64,000 nucleotides of DNA from assembly GCA_014378195.1 (NCBI GenBank), contig JACMOC010000061.1, forward strand, positions 62,001-126,000, written 5' to 3'. This DNA comes from Oligoflexus sp. (GTDB lineage: Bacteria; Bdellovibrionota_B; Oligoflexia; Oligoflexales; Oligoflexaceae). The translations under genes and the position numbers were made by a program. Positions 7,626 through 15,448 of the stretch are shown here, one piece after another (positions within the stretch are counted from its first letter, which is position 1; each line of letters begins with the position of its first letter). The notes below the pieces were generated by a model that had not been told where the DNA came from, searched no databases, and saw nothing but the letters and a program-made list of their open reading frames with translations.

Positions 7626-7985
7626 ATGCCAATCTACGAATTCCGCTGTAAGGATTGTGGCCAAGTTTCCGAATTTCAAATGAAAATGTCGGACCCTAAT
7701 CCCACGACCTGCCCAACGTGCGGACACCTAGGGGCACTTTCCAAGATCATGAGCCTTCCATCCTTTCAGCTGAAAGGCGGCGGTTGGTATTCTGATGCTT
7801 ATGACGGTAAGTCCAATAAGCCTGGAACCCCTTCGGCACCTAGTTCTGAGCCGGGCGCGGCGCCTGCTCCTTCTGCAGCACCTGCAGCACCAGCTGCCGC
7901 AAGTCCTACGCCTGCTGCGGCCCCATCGACTGCGACCTCGTCTCCGTCTTTGCCCTCAACTCCATCCTCGGGCTCTAAAAGCTAA
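7626..7985 (+). CDS. FmdB-family zinc ribbon protein with Pro/Ala-rich tail
   Basis: 119 residues. The first 45 residues are an FmdB/CxxC_CXXC_SSSS zinc ribbon: MPIYEFRCKDCGQ with Cys8 and Cys11, then TTCPTCG with Cys29 and Cys32, ending in LSKIMSLPSFQLKGGGWY, the usual end of this small domain. The remaining 60 residues are low-complexity Pro/Ala/Ser, typical of the family in many proteobacteria. The role of FmdB-like proteins is not settled; they have been linked to regulation of amide-utilisation genes. ATG 7626 follows GAGGGAG. It is convergent with the HD gene, whose stop is only two bases beyond. Confidence 0.88.
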   Translation: MPIYEFRCKDCGQVSEFQMKMSDPNPTTCPTCGHLGALSKIMSLPSFQLKGGGWYSDAYDGKSNKPGTPSAPSSEPGAAPAPSAAPAAPAAASPTPAAAPSTATSSPSLPSTPSSGSKS

Positions 7986-7986
7986 T

Positions 7987-9519
7987 TCAGGGCTTTTTTT
8001 GCAAGCCATCGGTAATCAGAGCTTTTATTTCCGAGAGGGAATGGATCTGATCCGGGGCTGCATAAATCCGGCGAATCGCCACGGAATCATTGCTTGCAAT
8101 CAAACTTGAATAGTCCTCGATTGCACAGATTCTGTGGAGTTGCTGCTCGTCTTTTTTGATCAGTCGCAGATAGTTCCGACTGCGCCCACTGCCTTTAGGC
8201 TGGAAACGGGTGAGAGAATTCTCAGACGAAATTTCCTGAAAACTGATGCCTTTAAGTGTCAGTATGCTTTTGACCCGATCGATAATATCAATTGCCGGAC
8301 GATGTCGCGATCCAGTCACTTCGTAAACGCGTTTCCAGAGTCGTCTGTTATAGAGAAGATCGGCAACCAAGATAACCGTCTCCTCTGAGAGAGGAGAGGG
8401 AAGCTTTTGGGCGGCTTCCCACAGAGCATTCCCAATGTTGTATTCATCGATAGCGGCATAGTTTTCGATGCGTGCCGGCAAACGCCAGTCACCAAGCGTA
8501 TTGCAGAGATGCCTCATCATCGCTTCCGCAGCGACCGACGATTTATGGAAATAGAGCTGCAGATACATGGAGTAACGCGCTCTCAAATAATCTTCGAATG
8601 CGGCAAGGCCGGACAGATGGATCGCCACATGGATTTGTTGGTCAGCATCGTCAAAATAAAGCCCGAGAGAATCGAGGATGCGATCGACATCAAACACCCC
8701 ATACACGACGCCGCATTCACGCGAGTCACGCAAAAGGTAATCCATACGATCGATATCCAGTTCGCCTGAGATCAGTTCCCGGAGGACATGGGACGTCTGG
8801 CTGCTAAGGAGCGGGGATCCTGCCGCCGGTTTGATAGAAGAGTTGATCATAGCGATCACATCACGGGGATCAATTACGAGACGCAATTGGGGATTTTTCT
8901 CGTAGACGCCTTTTAAAATCTTGTCGATCAGAAGGATCGAGTAGATCTCGTGGCGGACTTTGACCAGAGCGGGATCTTCGCCGCGCGCGGTAAGGGTCGC
9001 TATACGTTCGTCGATATATTCAGAAAGATAATCGGGAAGATCGGTATTGGCATCGCGCACATCGACCCATGAGGGCATGAAATGCTCGCCGCTATGAGAA
9101 AAAGCTGGATGACCGACGTCATGAAGGAGCGCGGCCAGGCGGAATGTCTGTAGGCTGTAATCCGACTGGAAGATCTGGTCCATCATCGCAAACGTAGGCC
9201 AGAGGCGACCGTGTTTTTCGTTTCGATCGGCCTGTTCCTCGAAGGCTTTGAAGTCTTGAATATTTGAGACTGTATGACGAAGACGTTCCTGATTCGTTTT
9301 GAGTTTTTCCCAGGCCCGCGCGGCGAGATGCATTACGCCAAGGGAATGTTCGAAGCGGGTGTGAGTCGCTCCTGGAAAGACATAGTGAAGAAAGGCAAGT
9401 TGCCGGACTCGCCTGAGGCGTTGGAAAAAAGGATGAGCGATGACGGCATCTTCGAGCTCGGAAACATCGATGCTGCCGTGAAGATTGTCTCGTATACGCC
9501 GAACCATATTCAGACCCAT
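7987..9519 (-). CDS. HD superfamily phosphohydrolase (dNTPase-like, COG1078 type)
   Basis: 510 residues. The start (VRRIRDNLHGSIDVSELEDAV) and the metal-binding residues H58 (TRFEHSLGVMHLA) and H133-D134 (LLHDVGHPAFSHSGE), together with DIDRMDYLLRDS, are typical of COG1078 phosphohydrolases related to SAMHD1 and dGTPases, which cleave nucleoside triphosphates or act on nucleotide second messengers. The length is longer than the 400-430 common for the group, because of a C-terminal 100-residue extension. ATG 9519 is used; ATG 9507 is possible. It lies 58 bases after pyrD on the same strand, so an operon for pyrimidine synthesis and nucleotide clean-up is likely. Substrate not determined. Confidence 0.87.
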   Translation of the reverse strand: MGLNMVRRIRDNLHGSIDVSELEDAVIAHPFFQRLRRVRQLAFLHYVFPGATHTRFEHSLGVMHLAARAWEKLKTNQERLRHTVSNIQDFKAFEEQADRNEKHGRLWPTFAMMDQIFQSDYSLQTFRLAALLHDVGHPAFSHSGEHFMPSWVDVRDANTDLPDYLSEYIDERIATLTARGEDPALVKVRHEIYSILLIDKILKGVYEKNPQLRLVIDPRDVIAMINSSIKPAAGSPLLSSQTSHVLRELISGELDIDRMDYLLRDSRECGVVYGVFDVDRILDSLGLYFDDADQQIHVAIHLSGLAAFEDYLRARYSMYLQLYFHKSSVAAEAMMRHLCNTLGDWRLPARIENYAAIDEYNIGNALWEAAQKLPSPLSEETVILVADLLYNRRLWKRVYEVTGSRHRPAIDIIDRVKSILTLKGISFQEISSENSLTRFQPKGSGRSRNYLRLIKKDEQQLHRICAIEDYSSLIASNDSVAIRRIYAAPDQIHSLSEIKALITDGLQKKP

Positions 9520-9577
9520 TACTTACCCACTCAGTCTTATCGATCAGTTTTTGAAAAGGGCCTTAACGGCAACGCCA

Positions 9578-10669
9578 TCAATCATTATAGTAACTTCCCT
9601 TGACGTCGGAAAGAAAGGAAAAGCCTCGGAGGTCCATCTCACTGCGGAGCTCGTCAAGCATTGCAAAGACCGCCAACGGTCCTCTGTATACTAATGCGGA
9701 ATATATTTGTACCGCCGAAGCCCCGCGCGCAATGCGTTGAAAAACGTCTTGTCCCGATAAAATACCCCCCGACGCGATGAGAGGTAACTGTCCCCGCGTT
9801 ACTTCCCATGCCCATTCGAGACAGGCGGTGGCCTGCAGTGCCAAAGCGTGTCCGCTCAATCCACCCTGCTGTGGATGTTCAACCCGATGTGTGTTTGTCA
9901 AAACAAGGCCCTGAAAACCAATCTTTGCGAGAGCTTCGACCAGGCCTTGAAAGTCTTTCTTTTTCATGTCGGGATCAAGTTTGACCCAAAGTTTTGAGAG
10001 CTCACCCTTGTGTCTCATGCCGAGCTCCTTCAGGAAATGCTCGTTCGCAAGACCGCGCAATCCAGCCGTGTTCGGCGAGCTTACATTGATCACAAAATAC
10101 TTGGCATAGCGCGAAAAAGTCTCAATTCCCTGGCTATAATCTTCGATTGCGGCACTGATGTCGGTGTCTTTATTTTTACCAAGATTGATGCCCATAGGAA
10201 CTGCCTCGTGGCTCCATTCAAGGCGCTTCAGACGCTCTGCAACGTGCTGCGCACCGTCGCTGTTGAAGCCCATGCGGTTGATGAGACCCATTTGATTATC
10301 GAGACGAAACAAGCGTGGTTTGGGATTGCCGTCCTGGGGCCGGGGCGTGATGGTTCCCAATTCCAAAAAGGACAAACCCGTACGCGCAAATCCTTTTGGG
10401 GCCCGCGCATTTTTATCAAATCCCGCCGCTAGACCGATCGGGTGCGCAAGATCGCCGATACCCGGAATATTCATGCTTAGGCCATCGAGGCTCGATCCGA
10501 AAGCGGGTAGGGGCATGTATTTGAGAAGGTCACGTTCCAGCATCCACATCCCGACATCGTGAGCCATCTCAGCTGGAAGCATACGAAGAAGGGCGGTGCC
10601 GAACTTAAGACTCGCATCGAGCATACCGCGAGATTGCGTGGGCGGGCGGGACCTAATCGGTATCGACAT
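9578..10669 (-). CDS. pyrD: Dihydroorotate dehydrogenase (quinone), class 2
   Basis: Oxidises dihydroorotate to orotate in pyrimidine synthesis and passes electrons to membrane quinone. The 363-residue form starting at ATG 10669 has the class 2 N-terminal helices (LLRMLPAEMAHDVGMWMLER), PIGLAAGFDKNA, the FMN/substrate residues in NRMGFNSDGA and GINLGKNKDT, the catalytic serine region VNVSSPNTAGLRGL, and the C-terminal FMN-binding GGILSGQDVFQRIARGASAVQIYSAL in two parts. Frames upstream to 10726 are not needed. It is a little longer than E. coli PyrD (336). The HD phosphohydrolase follows 58 bases downstream. The quinone acceptor may be menaquinone if the MqnA-like gene at 26383 is functional. 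Confidence 0.95.
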   Translation of the reverse strand: MSIPIRSRPPTQSRGMLDASLKFGTALLRMLPAEMAHDVGMWMLERDLLKYMPLPAFGSSLDGLSMNIPGIGDLAHPIGLAAGFDKNARAPKGFARTGLSFLELGTITPRPQDGNPKPRLFRLDNQMGLINRMGFNSDGAQHVAERLKRLEWSHEAVPMGINLGKNKDTDISAAIEDYSQGIETFSRYAKYFVINVSSPNTAGLRGLANEHFLKELGMRHKGELSKLWVKLDPDMKKKDFQGLVEALAKIGFQGLVLTNTHRVEHPQQGGLSGHALALQATACLEWAWEVTRGQLPLIASGGILSGQDVFQRIARGASAVQIYSALVYRGPLAVFAMLDELRSEMDLRGFSFLSDVKGSYYND

Positions 10670-10900
10670 AGAAACACTCTCGCGGATTGAATATGTAATG
10701 CGAAACACGTAACCATTGATAAGCATTATTGAGAATCAAGGCAACCCTTCCCTGCAAAGATCTCATGTTTTCAACCGCTTCCTGGTGCCTACTACGCAAA
10801 CCGCGCAAGGGGCGCTATAATAAGAACAAAGCAATCGGCACTGCACCTTCTCCCCATACAAAAGACCCTCTTAACCTATATTCGCAGTAGGACATTGATT

Positions 10901-13057
10901 ATGTTTATCGACGGCATCAAAGTGATTCCGGAGGGTGGTTCTGAGCCCCGTTTGTGGAAATTCCGCAACTCTCAGGGCGCCTATAAGCACCTCTGCGTTT
11001 TAGCCTGTGATGAGGGGGACGCCAGTCTCATCAAACAAGCGATTTCCTACGCATTATTCGGTACCAGGGCCCCGCGTGTCAAAGGCGTGCTTTTAGCTCT
11101 TACCGACGACAACGGTGATGCGTGGATCTTTGAACGCTCCGCCGAAAATTTCCGCTGTGTTAAAAATCGTCAACTTCTTGACGTTCGCGGTGATGCACCT
11201 CAGAAGGATCTCTTCGCAGATTTTATGCCGCTTGATAATAAAGCCTCATTCTCCTGGATGGAATTAACGAAGGCTTTTGAGTTGAGTACCTCCGGGCTCG
11301 ACATTCTTGGGGAATCTGATCGCGATCGTTCCCAGCGAAAAAGCGCCTGGGAGACTTTGGCCACAGATCGTTCGGCCGCCGCAAAAAACTCCTTGGAAAA
11401 GGCCTGGGGCAAAACGGTTGATCTCGATCTGATCACCAAGTTGATTCCCTTGGGTGACGCTTTTACAAGACGGTGGTTTTCTATCCAAGAGCAAACCAAA
11501 GGCCTCTCAAAGATTTTTGACCAGGTTGATCAGGTCGATACCGGACTCATGCGTCGCCTCGAGCAAGAACTCGAGCTCATCGAACAGATCCGGCGGATAG
11601 CTGAGCCCCTCATGGGTGCAGCCAAAAGTCCTAAAAACTGGCACGAAAAGATGAATCAGGTCGAGGCCGAAAAACTTCGTCTGGAAGATACGATAGCGGC
11701 CCAGGCCATGCCGATTCCCGATGATGACGTGGATTGGTCCTATGTCCTGCAAGTGCTCTCAAGGTCCCTTGCTTGTGATCGCCTTGAGAAAACAGCGCGT
11801 GCCGCCTTGCAGGAAGCGAAGGATAAAATCAGCCCTATCTATCGCACCCATCGCGCCTCGGTCGTCAAATTTCTGGAACACGATCAAGAGCTCATCCGCA
11901 CCCTCGAAGCGTGTCTGCACGACCTCGATGCCTCCCTTCATCGCTCGAACGAGAATCATCGCGACCGGGGAAATCTTGCCCACAAGCTGAATCGACTCCT
12001 AGGCTTTAACCCGGCAGAACCCCTGAAACTGAAGCCTCAAGGGGAAGCTGAGGACGGCATCGACGATGCTCGGGCGCTCGTCAACCAGATCCTTCACCAC
12101 ATCGGGCACCTCTACTCGCAACTCGACGAGCAAACTTCGGTTCATGACGAAAAACTTAAGGACTTCGAAACCAAGTATGAACAGATCGCAAGCGAGTGCG
12201 CAAAATCCAAGGAACAATGGAATGCTTTGGCTCAGAGCCTCGGCCTCAATACCGAAACGAGCGTAAGTCATTTGATTCTATCCATAAATCTCTATAGTCA
12301 GCTTTCGGCGCTCCGGCACAAATCATCCCGTCTCCAGGAAGAATATGGTGATTATAAAAACAGCGTCCGTACACTCGTCACCCTGATCGAGTCATGGCGA
12401 AGCCATACCGGAAGTCAGAAATCACTTTCCCTCGATCATCCCAACGTCGTCCTCTCGGAAGCCAAAGGCATCATGAGCTATGCAGACAAAAAGCTGGCTC
12501 AGGTCAAAAAACTCCGGAGTATTGAGGCCCAAATCGAAGCCTACCGCCTGATGAAGAGCCGGATTGGGCAGGACTGCGAGCGCATCGAAACCAAATGGAA
12601 GGAGGCTCTCGAAGAGCTCGGCCTTCCTCACAAAGAGCTCGGTGCAGACGATCTGGTGAAGTCATTTGAGTCCGGTCGGGAGCTCCTGCAGTTTGAATCC
12701 CTGAGGAAACAAACGCAGCAAGCGCTTAAAAACGAGCAGATTTTTGCGGAAACGGTGTTTGATGCCCCACTCGTTTTTTATACCTGGGGTGAGCCCTCCG
12801 TTCCCAATAAGGTACGTCTCCAGTTTCTTCAGTACCTCGAGCAGTCGAAGCCACATGGATGGGGACTTCTCCTCTGTCAGGATCAAGGACTCGTCGAGAT
12901 GATGCAGAAACTCGGCGTGAGCCACGGCCAGAAAGTGGCATCAAAGCCTGCAGAGCCAAAGGTTTCAGCTCCCGTTTCTCAAAAGCCTCTTATCTCGGAC
13001 AAGGCGCGGTCGGCCCTCGAAATTTTCGCGTCGAAGCAGGGCGGCACTCCACGCTGA
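10901..13057 (+). CDS. YhaN/SMC-like coiled-coil protein with degenerate nucleotide-binding site
   Basis: 718 residues laid out as an AAA-type coiled-coil ATPase: a short N-terminal head, long coiled coils (about residues 200-600) and a C-terminal head. The register is that of YhaN/RecN-like proteins, but the P-loop is gone: where a Walker A should precede AISYALFG the sequence is VLACDEGDASLIKQ (residues 33-46), without GxxGxGK[ST]. The Walker B-like region near residue 623 reads LVFYTWGEPSVPNK, without an acidic DD/DE pair, and the later segment LLLCQDQGLVEMM replaces the switch histidine. ATG 10901 follows AGTAGGA; TTG 10895 is less likely. Monocistronic, divergent from pyrD. A structural rather than ATP-driven role is inferred. 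Confidence 0.72.
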   Translation: MFIDGIKVIPEGGSEPRLWKFRNSQGAYKHLCVLACDEGDASLIKQAISYALFGTRAPRVKGVLLALTDDNGDAWIFERSAENFRCVKNRQLLDVRGDAPQKDLFADFMPLDNKASFSWMELTKAFELSTSGLDILGESDRDRSQRKSAWETLATDRSAAAKNSLEKAWGKTVDLDLITKLIPLGDAFTRRWFSIQEQTKGLSKIFDQVDQVDTGLMRRLEQELELIEQIRRIAEPLMGAAKSPKNWHEKMNQVEAEKLRLEDTIAAQAMPIPDDDVDWSYVLQVLSRSLACDRLEKTARAALQEAKDKISPIYRTHRASVVKFLEHDQELIRTLEACLHDLDASLHRSNENHRDRGNLAHKLNRLLGFNPAEPLKLKPQGEAEDGIDDARALVNQILHHIGHLYSQLDEQTSVHDEKLKDFETKYEQIASECAKSKEQWNALAQSLGLNTETSVSHLILSINLYSQLSALRHKSSRLQEEYGDYKNSVRTLVTLIESWRSHTGSQKSLSLDHPNVVLSEAKGIMSYADKKLAQVKKLRSIEAQIEAYRLMKSRIGQDCERIETKWKEALEELGLPHKELGADDLVKSFESGRELLQFESLRKQTQQALKNEQIFAETVFDAPLVFYTWGEPSVPNKVRLQFLQYLEQSKPHGWGLLLCQDQGLVEMMQKLGVSHGQKVASKPAEPKVSAPVSQKPLISDKARSALEIFASKQGGTPR

Positions 13058-13449
13058 AGAACGGCGAAAAAAAATTGAGAGCGCTAAGAATTTTTTTTGA
13101 TCCCGAAATCCGAAAAAAAATGCTCACCCACAGGTAAGAAATTTGAGCTGTGATGCTTTTTCTATGATGGTGTAAATAATTGAAAGTATTGGATAAATAA
13201 ATGTTAAAGATTTTCCCGACTGATTTTTCTCGCACAAATTCAGGGCTTGCTCTTTAGTTCTCGGAGTAGAGGCCGATACAATTATCATCGCGTTACTGTG
13301 GTGCAGATCCTTCTCCCCTGTGATAGACCTGTGGTAAGCTGAAGATGTAAGACGCGTTTTTTTAAGGGTGGATAGCGGGAGCGTGAAGTTCTCGTCCTAG
13401 GTCCCTTCTTTGGGACTCCATATCGTAACTATGTTCAGGAGGTTTTGTT
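13058..13449. other. Gene-free stretch of about 390 bases
   Basis: Starts with the terminator-like AT repeat at 13067-13098 and ends with AGGAGG just before the H1-like gene. In between I see only AT-rich sequence and a small hairpin (GTCCC/GGGAC near 13401-13417) that may lie in the leader of the H1-like gene. No ORF with protein-like composition. Confidence 0.55.
13067..13098 (+). terminator. Terminator-like AT inverted repeat
   Basis: AAAAAAAATT (13067-13076) and AATTTTTTTT (13089-13098) around a loop that contains AGCGCT. The A/U stem is weak but ends in eight T, ten bases after the stop of the coiled-coil gene. Confidence 0.45.
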
Positions 13450-13764
13450 ATGGCGAAAGTCGCGAAGAAGAAAGCCGTTAAGAAAAAAGTGGCCAAGAAG
13501 AAAAAAGTCGCTAAGAAAAAAGTAGCTGTTAAAAAAACAGCTAAAAAAGCGAAGAAAAAAGTAGTTAAAAAAGTAGGCAAAAAAGTAGCAAAAAAAGCTG
13601 TTAAGAAAGTCGCTAAGAAAAAAGTAGTTGTTAAAAAAACAGCTAAAAAAGCGACCAAAAAAGCAGTTAAAAAAGTTGCTAAGAAAAAAGTTGCTAAGAA
13701 AAAAGCGACGAAACGCAAAGTTTCGAAACGCAAAAAAGCAGCTCCAGTAGCAGCTGCCGCTTAA
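13450..13764 (+). CDS. Histone H1-like lysine-rich DNA-binding protein
   Basis: 104 residues made almost wholly of Lys, Ala and Val in KKVAKK and KKTAKKA units, ending in APVAAAA. The make-up matches bacterial histone H1-like proteins (chlamydial Hc1/Hc2 C-terminal tails, AlgP/PAKKA-repeat proteins), which bind DNA through charge and compact the nucleoid. A unit of about 30 residues (K-VAVKKTAKKAKKKVVKKV) recurs as K-VVVKKTAKKATKKAVKKV, which points to internal duplication. AGGAGG lies seven bases before ATG 13450 and a strong terminator follows, so expression is probably high and monocistronic. The opposite strand gives Phe-rich open frames purely because of the AAA/AAG codons. Confidence 0.9.
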   Translation: MAKVAKKKAVKKKVAKKKKVAKKKVAVKKTAKKAKKKVVKKVGKKVAKKAVKKVAKKKVVVKKTAKKATKKAVKKVAKKKVAKKKATKRKVSKRKKAAPVAAAA

Positions 13765-13780
13765 TACTCGGAAACAAGAA

Positions 13781-13810
13781 AACACCAGCCTTGAGGCTGG
13801 TGTTTTTTTT
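13781..13810 (+). terminator. Strong rho-independent terminator of the H1-like gene
   Basis: AACACCAGCC TTGA GGCTGGTGTT followed by a run of T. Perfect ten-base stem 17 bases after the stop codon. Confidence 0.9.
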
Positions 13811-13837
13811 TGGTTCAAAAGCTGAGTTTACTCAGCT

Positions 13838-14197
13838 TTAGGCTTTGAGGGCTTCCCGAGCTTTTTCAATGAGAGCCTGGAGCTTGATGGGCTTGGACAA
13901 AACGTCTTCGGCCCCCAAGGCGATAGCTTCCTCTTTGGATCGATCGCTGTAGCCGGTAATCAAAAAGACCTTAGGCCTCAAGGGATTATACGCTTTGATG
14001 TCCTCAAGCAGCTTCATCCCTCCGCCTTTCGGCATGCGAATGTCGCTGATCACCAGGTCGGGATCGTGAGCCTTGACCATTTCGAGAGCCTGGACGGCGT
14101 CTCCCGCGATCACGGTTTCAAACCCCTGGCTTTCGAAGCTGAAGGCCATCATTTCACAGATATCGATTTCATCGTCTACTATCAGAACTTTAGGCAT
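13838..14197 (-). CDS. Single-domain response regulator (CheY-like receiver)
   Basis: 119 residues, a lone receiver domain with no output domain. Counting from ATG 14197 it has the acidic pair in VLIVDDE, the phospho-acceptor Asp52 in VISDIRMP, Thr81 (FLITGYS) and Lys102 (VLSKPIK). The sequence KGGGMKLLEDIKAYNPLRPKV resembles receivers used in phosphorelays or for protein-protein signalling. Start: GGAG nine bases before ATG 14197; TTG 14206 is the longer option. It lies 47 bases downstream of the thiolase gene on the same strand, but a functional tie to beta-oxidation is not evident. No histidine kinase is in the window. Confidence 0.9.
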   Translation of the reverse strand: MPKVLIVDDEIDICEMMAFSFESQGFETVIAGDAVQALEMVKAHDPDLVISDIRMPKGGGMKLLEDIKAYNPLRPKVFLITGYSDRSKEEAIALGAEDVLSKPIKLQALIEKAREALKA

Positions 14198-14244
14198 GTC
14201 GTTCAACTCCAGCTTGAGTCCTCTTCATCTGCACCTCTTCGCGC

Positions 14245-15429
14245 TTAAACGAGAGATTCAAAGATCCCTGCAGCACCCATACCGGTTCCGATGCACATCG
14301 AAACGATACCATATTTCTCTTTGTCACGTTTCATGCCGTGAAGCAGAGTTGAGGTAAGTTTTGCGCCGGTTGCACCCAAGGGGTGACCCAAAGCAATCGC
14401 ACCACCGGTGCGGTTGATGATGGTTGGATCGATATCCAAGGTGCGGGTCACCGCGAGTGCTTGCGAAGCGAAGGCTTCATTCAACTCGACGCGCTGGATG
14501 TCCTTAAGGGACAAGCCGGCAAGTTTAAGAGCCTTAGGAATCGCTTCGATCGGACCGATGCCCATAACGCGCGGTGGAACGCCGGCAACAGCGAAACTCA
14601 CAAAGCGGCCCATAGGCTTCAGGTTGTATTTCTTCACAAATTCTTCGGAGCATACCATGACGATAGCTGCGCCGTCGGACATCTGCGAAGAGTTACCTGC
14701 GGTAATACTTCCGCCGGTTTTGAAGGCAGCCCGCAATCCGCCGAGAGCTTCGATGGAAGTATCGGCACGAGGGCCCTCATCCATTCCGAATGTCTGCTCG
14801 CTGATTTCGATGGCACCATCTTTCCCAGCCTTACGGAAAGTGACCGAAACCGGGACGATCTCTTCTTTAAAGAGGCCTAGTTCGATTGCCTTCGCAGCTT
14901 TTTGGTGCGAAGCGAGAGAAAATTGGTCCTGATCCTCGCGACTGACTTTATAGTCCTTAGCGACGTTTTCGGCGGTCAGTCCCATGCCGATGTAATAATC
15001 GTCACGACCCGTTTTAGTCACAGAGCGAGCGCCGACGGGTTTGTGTCCCATCATTGGAACCATCGTCATGGATTCCACTCCACCGGCGAGGATGCATTGC
15101 GCACCGCCCGCTTGGATCTGGAATGCGGCCATGGCGATAGTCTGCAAACCCGAACTACAAAAACGGTTGATCGTAACACCCGAAACCGATTCAGGAAGAT
15201 CGGCCAGGAGGGCTGCGAAACGCGCAATATTCATACCTTGTTCGGCTTCAGGCATCGCACAACCAAGGAAAACATCGTCGACTTCAGCGGGATCGACCGA
15301 AGGGTTGGCTTTCATAACAGCCCTGATAACATCGGCAGCTAAATCATCAGGTCTCTTCGTGCGAAGAGTTCCGCGAGTGGCTTTGCCGACTGCAGAGCGA
15401 AACGGACTTACGATATAGGCAGTTTTCAT
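14245..15429 (-). CDS. fadA: Acetyl-CoA C-acyltransferase (thiolase)
   Basis: 394-residue thiolase that cleaves 3-ketoacyl-CoA with CoA in the last step of beta-oxidation. Catalytic residues are visible: nucleophile Cys91 in NRFCSSGLQTI, His in GGAIALGHPLGATGA, and the second Cys in SMCIGTGMGAAG. The length and the N-terminus MKTAYIVSPFRSAVGKATRG fit degradative thiolases. The FadN-like gene lies 19 bases upstream on the same strand, so the two form the multifunctional trifunctional-type pair. The gene symbol is a functional label; a biosynthetic acetyl-CoA acetyltransferase is less likely because of the partner. Confidence 0.92.
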   Translation of the reverse strand: MKTAYIVSPFRSAVGKATRGTLRTKRPDDLAADVIRAVMKANPSVDPAEVDDVFLGCAMPEAEQGMNIARFAALLADLPESVSGVTINRFCSSGLQTIAMAAFQIQAGGAQCILAGGVESMTMVPMMGHKPVGARSVTKTGRDDYYIGMGLTAENVAKDYKVSREDQDQFSLASHQKAAKAIELGLFKEEIVPVSVTFRKAGKDGAIEISEQTFGMDEGPRADTSIEALGGLRAAFKTGGSITAGNSSQMSDGAAIVMVCSEEFVKKYNLKPMGRFVSFAVAGVPPRVMGIGPIEAIPKALKLAGLSLKDIQRVELNEAFASQALAVTRTLDIDPTIINRTGGAIALGHPLGATGAKLTSTLLHGMKRDKEKYGIVSMCIGTGMGAAGIFESLV

Positions 15430-15448
15430 AATGTCTTGGCTCCAAATC

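Noticed and set aside
13450-13764. Short repeated units as a possible CRISPR or tandem-repeat array
   Set aside because: The repeats are AAA/GTT/GCT codons for lysine, valine and alanine in a coding frame, with no spacers.
13435-13818. Phe-rich minus-strand frames opposite the H1-like gene
   Set aside because: AAA/AAG codons give TTT/CTT on the other strand; the real gene has AGGAGG and a terminator on the plus strand.
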